In this document: positions 25,006 to 32,526 of the stretch, one piece after another
Layout: the number at the start of each line of letters is the position of its first letter
Position numbering within the stretch: the first letter of the stretch is position 1
Assembly (NCBI RefSeq): GCF_023008405.1
Contig: NZ_CP095376.1
Span: 3,372,001 to 3,436,000 of the forward strand
Source: Amycolatopsis sp. FBCC-B4732
GTDB lineage: Bacteria; Actinomycetota; Actinomycetes; Mycobacteriales; Pseudonocardiaceae
Direction: 5' to 3'
DNA length: 64,000 bases
Notes under the pieces: generated by a model
The model's database searches: none
Told to the model about the DNA's origin: nothing
Seen by the model: the letters and a program-made list of their open reading frames with translations, nothing else
Translations under genes and position numbers: made by a program

Positions 25006-25926
25006 TTACCAGGAGCCGTCGGGGGCGACGTCGTGGTCGAGGCGGAGGTGGGCGAGGGCCGTGCGGATCTCCAGGCCGTGTTCGCGGGCCAGGAGGAGCG
25101 CGCCGAGGTTGTCGGTCAGCTGCTCCGCGCGGCTCACGCCGAACAGGACGTTCGCCACCGGTTCGTACGCCAGGCAGAACGCGAGGGCCAGCTGGGCACG
25201 GGTCGCGCCGAAGTCCGCCGCGACGCGGGCGACTTCGGCCGAAGCCGCCACGATGGACGGCCGGATGCCCCCGACGTCCGCCCCGATCTTCCGCGCCGGG
25301 GCCGCGTTGCCCAGCAGCACACCGCCTTCGAAGACGTCGGACGCCTGCAGGGCCAGGCGTCCGGCGTCGAAGTGCTTCCGGTAGGGCTCGCCCTCGGCCA
25401 TCGCGCGCCGGGCGATCGAGTACTTCAGCTGCGCGAACTCCGGGCCCGGCAAGCCTTCACGGGCCGCGAACTCCAGCGCCTGGTCGAGGTCGGCCGCGAG
25501 CCAGTTGTTGACGCCCCAGCCGCCGATCCGGCCCGCCCGGATCTGCTCCGCGACCTCCGTGACCACGCGCGGGACGTCCGGGCGCTCCCGGTAGTCCCCC
25601 ACCACGACCAGGTCCGCTCGGTCGGTCCCGATGCGGCCCAGCGACGTCTCGAGCTGCCCGGCGAAGCCGCTGCGGGGGTAGTCCCACAGCCAGAGCTTGC
25701 CGCACAGCACGTAGTCCTCGCGGGCGATCCCGGCCTCGCGCACGGCCTCCCCGAAGAGGATGTCCGTCCGCGAGTTCTCCGCGTGCGGGCCGAAGTCGTA
25801 GTGGGCGACGTCGAACAACGTGACGCCGGCGTCGACGGCCGTCTTGAGCAGCCGGACGGCGTCGCCGAAGTCCATCCGGTCCCAGGTGTTCCAGGAGCCG
25901 AGACCGAAGGCGGATCTTCCGAGCAC
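25006..25926 (-). CDS. Aldo/keto reductase-like protein lacking the usual catalytic His
   Basis: A 306-residue protein from GTG 25926 after AAAGGA. It has the AKR barrel order: GLGSWNTWDRMDF, LFDVAHYDFGP, LCGKLWLWDYP (Lys), GGWGVNNW, QLKYSIARR and LQASDVFEGGVLLG. Two departures are visible: Asp and Tyr are four residues apart rather than five (FDVAHY instead of DTAxxYG), and the catalytic His segment reads VVVGDYRERPD with no His. It is a clear paralogue of the gene at 29.2 kb, which shares both changes. Similar domains occur in Kv-beta subunits and sugar-aldehyde enzymes. It is driven from operator D, divergent from an SDR gene. Confidence 0.82.
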   Translation of the reverse strand: MLGRSAFGLGSWNTWDRMDFGDAVRLLKTAVDAGVTLFDVAHYDFGPHAENSRTDILFGEAVREAGIAREDYVLCGKLWLWDYPRSGFAGQLETSLGRIGTDRADLVVVGDYRERPDVPRVVTEVAEQIRAGRIGGWGVNNWLAADLDQALEFAAREGLPGPEFAQLKYSIARRAMAEGEPYRKHFDAGRLALQASDVFEGGVLLGNAAPARKIGADVGGIRPSIVAASAEVARVAADFGATRAQLALAFCLAYEPVANVLFGVSRAEQLTDNLGALLLAREHGLEIRTALAHLRLDHDVAPDGSW

Positions 25927-25958
25927 GGGTTTTCCTTTCGCCGCAGCACATCTTTCAT

Positions 25959-25970
25959 CTACGATTGTAG
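25959..25970. promoter_or_regulatory. TetR operator, site D, double divergent promoter
   Basis: CTAC-GATT-GTAG. On the plus strand TACGAT (25960-25965) is a -10 hexamer six bases before the SDR ATG at 25972, which implies a leaderless message. On the minus strand TACAAT (25969-25964) is a near-perfect -10 for the aldo/keto reductase, leaving a leader of about 30 bases with a ribosome site. One bound repressor would silence both. Confidence 0.75.
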
Positions 25971-25971
25971 A

Positions 25972-26706
25972 ATGAAAACACGGATCGTGGTGGTGACCGG
26001 CGGCGCGAGCGGAATCGGGCGCGGTGCCGCCGAAGCTTTCCTGGCCGCGGGTGACCGGGTGGTGGTCGCCGACGTCGACGCGCGGGCGGCACACGACGTC
26101 GCCCGGGAGATCGGCGCGGAGCACGTCGAGCTCGACATCGCGGACCCGGCGTCGGTGGACGCGGCGGTTTCCCTGGTCGCGAGCCGGTTCGGGCCGGTGG
26201 ACGTGCTGGTCAACAACGCCGGGCTGGCCGGGGGCGGCGGGCCGGTGACCGGCCTGCCCGTCGAGGTCTTCGACCGGTGCCTGCGGGTCAACTTCCGGGG
26301 CACGTTCCTGATGACCCGCGCGGTGGGCGCGCACATGGTCGCCGCCGGGACCCGCGGCGCGATCGTGAACGTGTCGTCGATCGGCGCGCGGCAGCCGACA
26401 CCGGGGCTCGGTCACTACGAAGCGACCAAGGCGGCGGTCGACGCGCTGACCCGGTCCGCGGCACTGGAACTGGCGCCGCACGGGATCCGCGTCAACGCCG
26501 TCGCCCCCGGCCCGGTGCTCACGCCGATGACGGCGGGGTTCGCCGCGGACACCGCCGCCCGCACGGCCTGGGAATCCCGGATCCCGCTGGGCCGCATCGC
26601 CGCCGTCGGCGACGTCGTGCCGTCCGTGGTGTTCCTGGCCTCGCCCGCCGCCGGGCACATCACCGGGGTGAGCCTGGCGGTGGACGGCGGCCAGCTGCTC
26701 ACCTGA
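25972..26706 (+). CDS. SDR-family oxidoreductase, probably leaderless
   Basis: A 244-residue short-chain dehydrogenase: TGGASGIGRG cofactor loop, VVADVDARA (Asp favours NAD), LVNNAGLAG, VNVSSIGA (catalytic Ser) and YEATK (Tyr/Lys). Typical of NAD-dependent alcohol dehydrogenases. The ATG at 25972 is one base after operator D and six bases after a -10 hexamer, so there is no room for a ribosome site; leaderless translation is inferred. It ends exactly where the opposite-strand amidohydrolase ends (stop codons abut). Confidence 0.87.
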   Translation: MKTRIVVVTGGASGIGRGAAEAFLAAGDRVVVADVDARAAHDVAREIGAEHVELDIADPASVDAAVSLVASRFGPVDVLVNNAGLAGGGGPVTGLPVEVFDRCLRVNFRGTFLMTRAVGAHMVAAGTRGAIVNVSSIGARQPTPGLGHYEATKAAVDALTRSAALELAPHGIRVNAVAPGPVLTPMTAGFAADTAARTAWESRIPLGRIAAVGDVVPSVVFLASPAAGHITGVSLAVDGGQLLT

Positions 26707-27999
26707 CTATCCCTTGTGGACGATCCGGCCGCCGGTCACGGTCAGCCCGACCGCGACCGGCGGCAGGTCCGCGAGCGCGACTTCCAGAGGATCTTCGTCC
26801 AGGACGCAGAAGTCGGCGGCCATACCCGGCTCGAGGGTGCCCTTCCACGCCGCGGATCCGTCTTGTGCGGCGGCTTCGGTGGTGTAGCAGCGCAACAGCC
26901 GTCCGGTCAGCTCGGGCGTGACACCCCGCGCACCCAGCAGCTCCCCCGCGGCCGCGAGGTGGACCCGCCAGTCCGGCGTCACGACCGGCGCGTCGCTGCT
27001 CAGCGTGAGCCGCACCCCGAGGTCGAGGATCTCGCGCAGCGGCCACGCCTTCGCCGCCACGTCGTCGCCGAGCGCGGTGGCGACCATCGGCCGCATCGCG
27101 GTGGCGATCGCGGGTTGCGTCGTCAGCCCGACACCGCGCTCGGCCATCCGCCGCAGCTGCGCCGGGGTGACGAGGTCGCCGTGCACGAGGTGGTCGCCGT
27201 CGCGCAGGTGGGCGAGGGCGGCCTCGATGCTGCGCTCGCCGGTCGCGTGGACGCCGACGACCAGGCCGGCATCGTGGGCCAGGGCGATCATCGCGGCCAG
27301 GTTGGCCGCGCGCTCGCCGTCGTCGGGCCCGTCGACGAGCAGCGTTCCGTGGGTGCCGTCGGCGTAGCAGTGGTGGGTCCACGCGGTGCGCATCGGGGGG
27401 ATGCCGTCGGCGAAGATCTTGACCCCGGGCACGGCCAGCCACTCCGGATCCGCGGCCGGCACCGCGGTTGCGAGGCCGCGGGCGAAGTCCGGCAGCGAGC
27501 TGGCGCCGTCCAGGAGACCGAACAGGCGCAGCACGGTGACCCGCGCCCGCAGACGGCCTTCTCGGTGCAGGTTCGCGTACTCGTCCAGGACTTCGGCCGA
27601 GAAGCACCCCGTTTCGCCGGGGCCGAGCCCGGGTTCGGTGTAGCTGGTGATGCCGAGCGCCGCGCAGACGTCGCCGGCGCGCAGGATCGCCGCCCGGCGG
27701 TCTCCGGCCGTGACCACCGGGGTTTCTTCGTGCGGCGCGCCGAGCAGCGGGTGCGGCCAGCGGGCGCCGAGCCAGGTCGCGTGCAGGTGCGCGTCGTTGA
27801 TACCGGGCAGGACCGTGCGCCCGGCCAGGTCCAGCACTTCGGTGTCCGGTCCGATGTGGGCGGTGAGGTCGGCACCCACCGCGGCGACGCGGCCGCCGGA
27901 GACGGCGAGGCCGCCCGCCACCGTGCCGTCGGGACCGAAGGTGTGCACCACCCCGCCGTGGACCACCAGGTCCGCCGAGTGGATCCGTTGTGCTGTCAT
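26707..27999 (-). CDS. YtcJ-type amidohydrolase
   Basis: A 430-residue amidohydrolase. ATG 27999 is chosen because CGGAGGAAACC precedes it; an upstream GTG at 28032 has no ribosome site and lies in the operator. Metal-site segments are INDAHLHATW, VKIFADGIPPMRTA, VVGVHATGERS, LVHGDLVTPAQL and LTLSSDAPVVTPDW. It shares the KIF-x-DG-x-PP-x-RTA motif with the enzyme at 14.5 kb but is about 100 residues shorter. It probably hydrolyses an amide or cyclic C-N bond in the substrate of this block. It is controlled from operator E, divergent from an alcohol dehydrogenase. Confidence 0.85.
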   Translation of the reverse strand: MTAQRIHSADLVVHGGVVHTFGPDGTVAGGLAVSGGRVAAVGADLTAHIGPDTEVLDLAGRTVLPGINDAHLHATWLGARWPHPLLGAPHEETPVVTAGDRRAAILRAGDVCAALGITSYTEPGLGPGETGCFSAEVLDEYANLHREGRLRARVTVLRLFGLLDGASSLPDFARGLATAVPAADPEWLAVPGVKIFADGIPPMRTAWTHHCYADGTHGTLLVDGPDDGERAANLAAMIALAHDAGLVVGVHATGERSIEAALAHLRDGDHLVHGDLVTPAQLRRMAERGVGLTTQPAIATAMRPMVATALGDDVAAKAWPLREILDLGVRLTLSSDAPVVTPDWRVHLAAAGELLGARGVTPELTGRLLRCYTTEAAAQDGSAAWKGTLEPGMAADFCVLDEDPLEVALADLPPVAVGLTVTGGRIVHKG

Positions 28000-28028
28000 G
28001 GTTTCCTCCGGGACCTGGACTTTTTCTT

Positions 28029-28040
28029 CCACGACTGTAG
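28029..28040. promoter_or_regulatory. TetR operator, site E, double divergent promoter
   Basis: CCAC-GACT-GTAG, one mismatch from the CTAC-N4-GTAG core. TAGACT (28038-28043) is a -10 hexamer six bases before the alcohol dehydrogenase ATG at 28050, again implying a leaderless message. On the minus strand TACAGT (28039-28034) can drive the amidohydrolase. The layout copies site D. Confidence 0.68.
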
Positions 28041-28049
28041 ACTAAAAAG

Positions 28050-29159
28050 ATGGCTCTGCCCACCCACACGGAGGCCGCCGTTCTCACCGGCCACCACGCG
28101 CCCCTCGAGTTGCGCGAACTCCCGCTGCCTCCGGACCCGGAACCCGGCGCCGCCCTCGTCCGGCTCACCTGCACCACGTTGTGCGGCACCGACGTCCACC
28201 TCTGGTCGGGGGAAATGAGTCTCCCCGGCATGCTGCCGATGGTGCTGGGTCACGAAATGGTCGGCGAAGTCGTCGCCACCGGACCCGGCACCACCGACAC
28301 CCTCGGCCGGGAAATCCGCCCCGGTGACCGGATCGGCTGGTCCGAGTCGACGTGCGGGAAGTGCCACGGCTGCACGATCCTTCGTGAACCGGTCGCCTGC
28401 GAGCGCCGCGGTTACGGCTTCCTTCAGCGTTCCGACCGGTTCCCCTACGCGACCGGCGGTCTGGCCCGCCATTGCTACGTCACGCCCGGCGCCGCGAAGC
28501 TCCTGCTGCCCGACGACGTCGAGGACACGTGGGCGTCGATGTCCGGCTGCGCGGGGAAGACCGTGCTGCGCGCGGTCGCCCGGTCCGGCGGCATCCGTCC
28601 GAACGCGACGGTCGTGGTCCAAGGCGCGGGCGCGCTCGGCGTGTTCGCCACGGCGGTCGCCCGGCTCTGCGGCGCCGGGGTGGTGATCACCGTCGGCGGA
28701 CCGCGATCGCGGCTGGACGTCGCCGAGCGGTTCGGGGCCACCGCGACGGTCCCGGTCGAGTCCACCCCGGACGAACGCGTCGAGCGGGTGCGCGAACTGA
28801 CCGGCGGCCGCGGCGCCGACCACGTCTTCGACTTCGCGGGCGGGCCCACGGTCGGCGCGGAGGCGGTCGCCTTCGCCGCCCAGCGCGGGACGGTCGCGAT
28901 CGTCGGGTCGACCGGGCCGGTGCCTTCCCCCGTGCCGCTGGGCACGGTGATGGGCAAGGAGCTGACCATCGCCGGCTCGCTCAACGGCGACATCGCCGAC
29001 TACCACCGCTCGGTCGAGTTCTTCCGCGCCTTCGCCGATCGCCTGCCCTGGAACGAGCTGTTCAGCGCGCCGGTCGGGCTGGCAGGCGCGTCCGCCGCCG
29101 TCGAGTCGATGTCCCGGCTCGGCGAGCTCAAAGCCGTCATCGACCCCCGACTTCCCTAG
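28050..29159 (+). CDS. Zinc-dependent alcohol dehydrogenase (MDR family)
   Basis: A 369-residue medium-chain dehydrogenase. Catalytic zinc ligands are in TLCGTDVHLWSG and GHEMVGEVVATG (GHE). The structural-zinc lobe has four Cys (CGKCHGCTILREPVAC). The cofactor fold is VQGAGALGVFATAVARL. It oxidises an alcohol or reduces an aldehyde with NAD(P). Start ATG 28050 lies nine bases after operator E, with no ribosome site, so leaderless translation is likely. It leads an operon with the second aldo/keto reductase and an esterase. Confidence 0.9.
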   Translation: MALPTHTEAAVLTGHHAPLELRELPLPPDPEPGAALVRLTCTTLCGTDVHLWSGEMSLPGMLPMVLGHEMVGEVVATGPGTTDTLGREIRPGDRIGWSESTCGKCHGCTILREPVACERRGYGFLQRSDRFPYATGGLARHCYVTPGAAKLLLPDDVEDTWASMSGCAGKTVLRAVARSGGIRPNATVVVQGAGALGVFATAVARLCGAGVVITVGGPRSRLDVAERFGATATVPVESTPDERVERVRELTGGRGADHVFDFAGGPTVGAEAVAFAAQRGTVAIVGSTGPVPSPVPLGTVMGKELTIAGSLNGDIADYHRSVEFFRAFADRLPWNELFSAPVGLAGASAAVESMSRLGELKAVIDPRLP

Positions 29160-29169
29160 GAGGGTTTTC

Positions 29170-30120
29170 GTGCGCATCCCCCAGCGCCGCATCGGCCGCG
29201 ACGGGCCGGCCACCGGCGTCCTGTCCCTCGGCTCCTGGCACACGTTCGACCGGATGGACTTCCGCGAAGCCGTCTCGATGCTGCAAACGGCTGTCGACGC
29301 CGGGATCGGCCTGTTCGACGTCGGCGTGTACGGCCTGCCCGGCGCCCCACCGGTGTTCACCGACGTGCTGTTCTCGGCCATGGTCCGCGCCGCGGGCCTG
29401 CGGCGCGAGGACTACCTGCTCTCGGCGAAGCTCTGGCTGGAGGGCTACCCGGAGCACAGCCTGCGCGCGCAGCTGGAGAACGCTTTCTTCCGCGCCGGGG
29501 TCTCCCACGCCGATCTGGTGATCCTCGGCGACCTCCGCCGCGACGACACCGATCTGCACGCCCTCGTCACCGACCTCGCCGCGCTGCACTCGGCGGGACT
29601 GATCGGGCAGTGGGGCGTCAACAACTGGTCGGCGCCGGCGATCCGGGCGGTCCACGACTTCGCCGCCGCGGACGGCGTGCCCGGCCCGGCGATCGCGCAG
29701 CTGAAGTACAGCGTGGCCCGGCGGTCCATTCCGGACGGTGCGCCGTTCGCTTCGGTGTTCGGCGAACTCGGCGTCTCGCTCCAGGCGTCCGACGTCTTCG
29801 AGGGCGGCGTGCTGCTCGGGAAGGGCGGGCGCCAGGTCGGCCGCGACCCCGGCGACGTCCGGCAGCGGATCGCCGGCTCGGCCGCGGACCTCGCGAAGGT
29901 GGCCGAGAGCGTCGGGGCGACGCCGGCCCAGCTGTGCCTCGCGTTCACGCTCACGCACCCGGCGACCACGACGACGTTGTTCGGCGCCACCAGCGTCAGG
30001 CAGCTCGAGGACAACCTCGCGGCGGTCACGCTCGTCGAGCGGATCGGTGCGGCGGACCTGCGCGAGCTGGTGGAGCCGTTCTGGGCCGACAAGGACGCCG
30101 TCGATCCGGAGGGCCCGTGA
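29170..30120 (+). CDS. Aldo/keto reductase-like protein lacking the usual catalytic His (paralogue)
   Basis: A 316-residue AKR-fold protein, preceded by AGGAGG. It aligns along its length with the gene at 25.0 kb: LGSWHTFDRMDFREAV, LFDVGVYGLPG, LSAKLWLEGYP (Lys), GQWGVNNW, QLKYSVARR and LQASDVFEGGVLLG. The Asp-Tyr spacing is four, and the His segment reads LVILGDLRRDD, without His. A reaction that needs the full tetrad is therefore doubtful; binding of NADPH remains possible. It overlaps the esterase gene by four bases (GTGA). Confidence 0.82.
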   Translation: MRIPQRRIGRDGPATGVLSLGSWHTFDRMDFREAVSMLQTAVDAGIGLFDVGVYGLPGAPPVFTDVLFSAMVRAAGLRREDYLLSAKLWLEGYPEHSLRAQLENAFFRAGVSHADLVILGDLRRDDTDLHALVTDLAALHSAGLIGQWGVNNWSAPAIRAVHDFAAADGVPGPAIAQLKYSVARRSIPDGAPFASVFGELGVSLQASDVFEGGVLLGKGGRQVGRDPGDVRQRIAGSAADLAKVAESVGATPAQLCLAFTLTHPATTTTLFGATSVRQLEDNLAAVTLVERIGAADLRELVEPFWADKDAVDPEGP

Positions 30121-30974
30121 CTCCGGAACTGTCCGCCGAGACGCTGGCAGCCGTCCGCGCGTCGTTCCGCAATCCCACCCCGGACGAGGCGATCGACGGC
30201 CGGGACATCGAGTGGTCGGACCACGTCCTCGACGACGGCGTGGTCGTCACGGTGCTGCGGCCGCGGCACCCGCGGCCGGACGCGCCCGGGTTGTACAGCA
30301 TCCACGGCGGCGGGATGGTCATGGACGACCGGTTCGCCGACCTGCCGCGGCTGGTGCCGCTGATCGAGGAGTTCGGGTTCGTCTGCGCGACCGTCGAGTA
30401 CCGGCTCGCACCGGAGCACCCGCACCCGGCGCCGCTGGAGGACTGCTACGCGGGCCTGGTGTGGTTCGCGCAGACGTTCGGGTTCGAGCGGCTGATCGTC
30501 GGCGGCGGCAGCGCGGGCGGCGGGTTGAGCGCGGGGGTGGCCTTGCTCGCGCGTGACCGGGGCGGGCCGGCCTTGGCGGGGCAGCTGCTGCTGTGCCCGA
30601 TGCTCGACGACCGGACGTCGGCGGACCTCCCGGACCTCGTGTGGACGCGGGAGGCCAACGACTTCGGCTGGCGCAGCCTGCTGAACGGCCAGACGTCGCC
30701 CTACGCGGCCCCGGCGCGGATGACGGACCTCAGCGGCTTGCCGCCGGCGTTCGTCGAGGTCGGCGGGGCGGAGCTGTTCCGCGACGAAGACGTGGCGTAC
30801 GCCCAGCGGCTGGCCCGGGCGGGCGTCCCGACGGAGCTGCACGTCTGGGCGGACGCGCACCACGGCTTCGACCGCTTCGCCCCGGAAGCCGAGGTCACCC
30901 GCGCCGCCCTGGCCACACGGTCCTCCTGGCTCCGCCGCCTGCTCGACGGCCCGGGAGGTCGGCGCCGAGGATGA
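30117..30974 (+). CDS. HSL-type esterase / alpha-beta hydrolase
   Basis: A 285-residue Abhydrolase_3 protein from GTG 30117. Motifs: YSIHGGGMV (oxyanion), VEYRLAPEHPHP, nucleophile elbow GGGSAGGG and HHGF near the end (His). It is related to the esterase at 16.9 kb but clearly different. Its last 80 bases overlap the end of the opposite-strand GMC oxidoreductase. Last gene of the operon from operator E. Confidence 0.87.
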   Translation: MTPELSAETLAAVRASFRNPTPDEAIDGRDIEWSDHVLDDGVVVTVLRPRHPRPDAPGLYSIHGGGMVMDDRFADLPRLVPLIEEFGFVCATVEYRLAPEHPHPAPLEDCYAGLVWFAQTFGFERLIVGGGSAGGGLSAGVALLARDRGGPALAGQLLLCPMLDDRTSADLPDLVWTREANDFGWRSLLNGQTSPYAAPARMTDLSGLPPAFVEVGGAELFRDEDVAYAQRLARAGVPTELHVWADAHHGFDRFAPEAEVTRAALATRSSWLRRLLDGPGGRRRG

Positions 30975-32388
30975 AGCGCGCGGCCTGCTCGCCGACGAGG
31001 ACCGCCGGTGCGTTGGTATTGCCCGTCGTCACCCGGGGCAGCACCGACGCGTCGGCGACGACCAGGCCGTCGAGCCCGTGCACCGCCAGCCGCGGGTCCA
31101 CCACCGCGGCCGCGTCGGTGCCCATCCGGCAGGTGCCGACCTGGTGGTGGTACGTGATCGCCGTCCGCCGCACGTACTCACCGGCGTCGTCGCCCGGCGC
31201 CGGGTACAGCTGCCGGGCGCCCCACCCGTCCGCGAGCGCCGGTGCGGCGCCGACCGCGAGGCACTGCTCGACCGACGCCACCAGGCTCTCGAAGTCCGAC
31301 GGCGCCGACAACGCCGCGAGGTCGATCAGCGGCGAGCCGTCCGGGGCCAGCCGCAGGCTCCCGCGGCTCTCCGGTGACACCATGCCCGCCATCAGCGAAA
31401 ATCCGGTCGGCGGCCCGGACATCCACGGTTCGTACATCGGCACGCTGAAGCAGATCGGCTGGGTGTCCGGCACGGCGAGCCCGGCCCGGCTGCGCCAGAA
31501 CCAGTGCACCTGCGTCACCGGCCGCCCGGGTTCCGGCACGACTTCGCGGGACGTCGAGAAGATCACCGGGGAGAGCAGGTGATCGTGCAGGTTGCGCCCC
31601 ACCCCGGGCAGGTCCGCGACGACGTCGATGCCGAGCGCCGCCAGTTCGCCCGCCGGGCCGACGCCGCTGCGGAGCAGGATCGCGGGCGAGGCCAGCGCCC
31701 CCGCCGCGAGCACGACCAGGTCGGCCGAGAGTTCCCGCGCCACCCCGTCGATGGAGACGTCGACGCCGGTCACGCGGGCACCGGAGAACCGGAGCCGGTG
31801 CACCATCGCTCCCGTGTGGACGGTCATCCGCGAGGCCACCGGAGCGCCGTAAGCGTGCCACGTGGTGAAGCGCCGGCCGCCGCGCAAGGTGATCTGCTCG
31901 ACGGACACGCCGTCGAGGGTTCCGCCGTTGTAGTCCGGGTTCAAGGCCAGACCGGTCTCGCGGCACGCGTCCACGATGGACCGCTGGACCGGGTGCAGCG
32001 GCTCGTTCGGGACGACGTCGAGGAGGTCCTTTTCGAGCCGGGCGAACACCGGCTCGACGTCTTCCCAGTACCAGCCGGGCAGTCCCCAGCCGTCGTAGTC
32101 GGCCGGGGCGCCGCGGACCCAGATCATCGCGTTGAGCGCGTGCGACCCGCCGAGGACCTTGCCCCGCGGCAGGTGCAGCCGCCGGTTCGCCGCGTACTCC
32201 TGCGGGACCGTGTACAGGTCCCAGTCCTCGGGCCCGTGCCACAGCTCCCCGGCCCGCGCGGGGTCGTGGATCGCCGGGTTGACGTCCTCGCTGCCCGCCT
32301 CCAGCAGCGTCACCGCCGCGCCCGCGTCCACCAGCCGCCGCGCCACCACCGAACCGGCCGAGCCGGCGCCCACCACGATCACGTCCAT
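30895..32388 (-). CDS. GMC-family flavin oxidoreductase
   Basis: A 497-residue FAD enzyme related to choline dehydrogenase and aryl-alcohol oxidases. The FAD-binding start is VIVVGAGSAGSVVARRLVDA. GMC signatures are LPRGKVLGGSHALNAMIWVR and LAAGALASPAILLRSGVGPA. The catalytic His is in TYHHQVGTCRMG; the second active-site position is Asn in GNTNAPAVL. It oxidises an alcohol, perhaps an aromatic or amino alcohol. The last 30 residues (GRRAGGGARRTVWPGRRG) are unusual and lie in the overlap with the esterase. It is divergent from the aldehyde dehydrogenase, with 138 bases between; no TetR site is seen there. Confidence 0.88.
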   Translation of the reverse strand: MDVIVVGAGSAGSVVARRLVDAGAAVTLLEAGSEDVNPAIHDPARAGELWHGPEDWDLYTVPQEYAANRRLHLPRGKVLGGSHALNAMIWVRGAPADYDGWGLPGWYWEDVEPVFARLEKDLLDVVPNEPLHPVQRSIVDACRETGLALNPDYNGGTLDGVSVEQITLRGGRRFTTWHAYGAPVASRMTVHTGAMVHRLRFSGARVTGVDVSIDGVARELSADLVVLAAGALASPAILLRSGVGPAGELAALGIDVVADLPGVGRNLHDHLLSPVIFSTSREVVPEPGRPVTQVHWFWRSRAGLAVPDTQPICFSVPMYEPWMSGPPTGFSLMAGMVSPESRGSLRLAPDGSPLIDLAALSAPSDFESLVASVEQCLAVGAAPALADGWGARQLYPAPGDDAGEYVRRTAITYHHQVGTCRMGTDAAAVVDPRLAVHGLDGLVVADASVLPRVTTGNTNAPAVLVGEQAARFILGADLPGRRAGGGARRTVWPGRRG

Positions 32389-32526
32389 GCGCTCCAGCGT
32401 GGCCCGCGGCCCGGCGGACCCGCGGCATCCCTTCGCGGTCGGTCAACGGGCGTGCGGGAGCGGACAAGACCCGCGGCACCCGGCCGCCCGATACTCGGCT
32501 CACCCCAGGCCGAGGAGGACAACGGG

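Noticed and set aside
24982..25971. Upstream extension of the SDR frame through the opposite-strand aldo/keto reductase
   Set aside because: The added sequence is a shadow of the reductase; the SDR fold begins at ATG 25972 next to a promoter.
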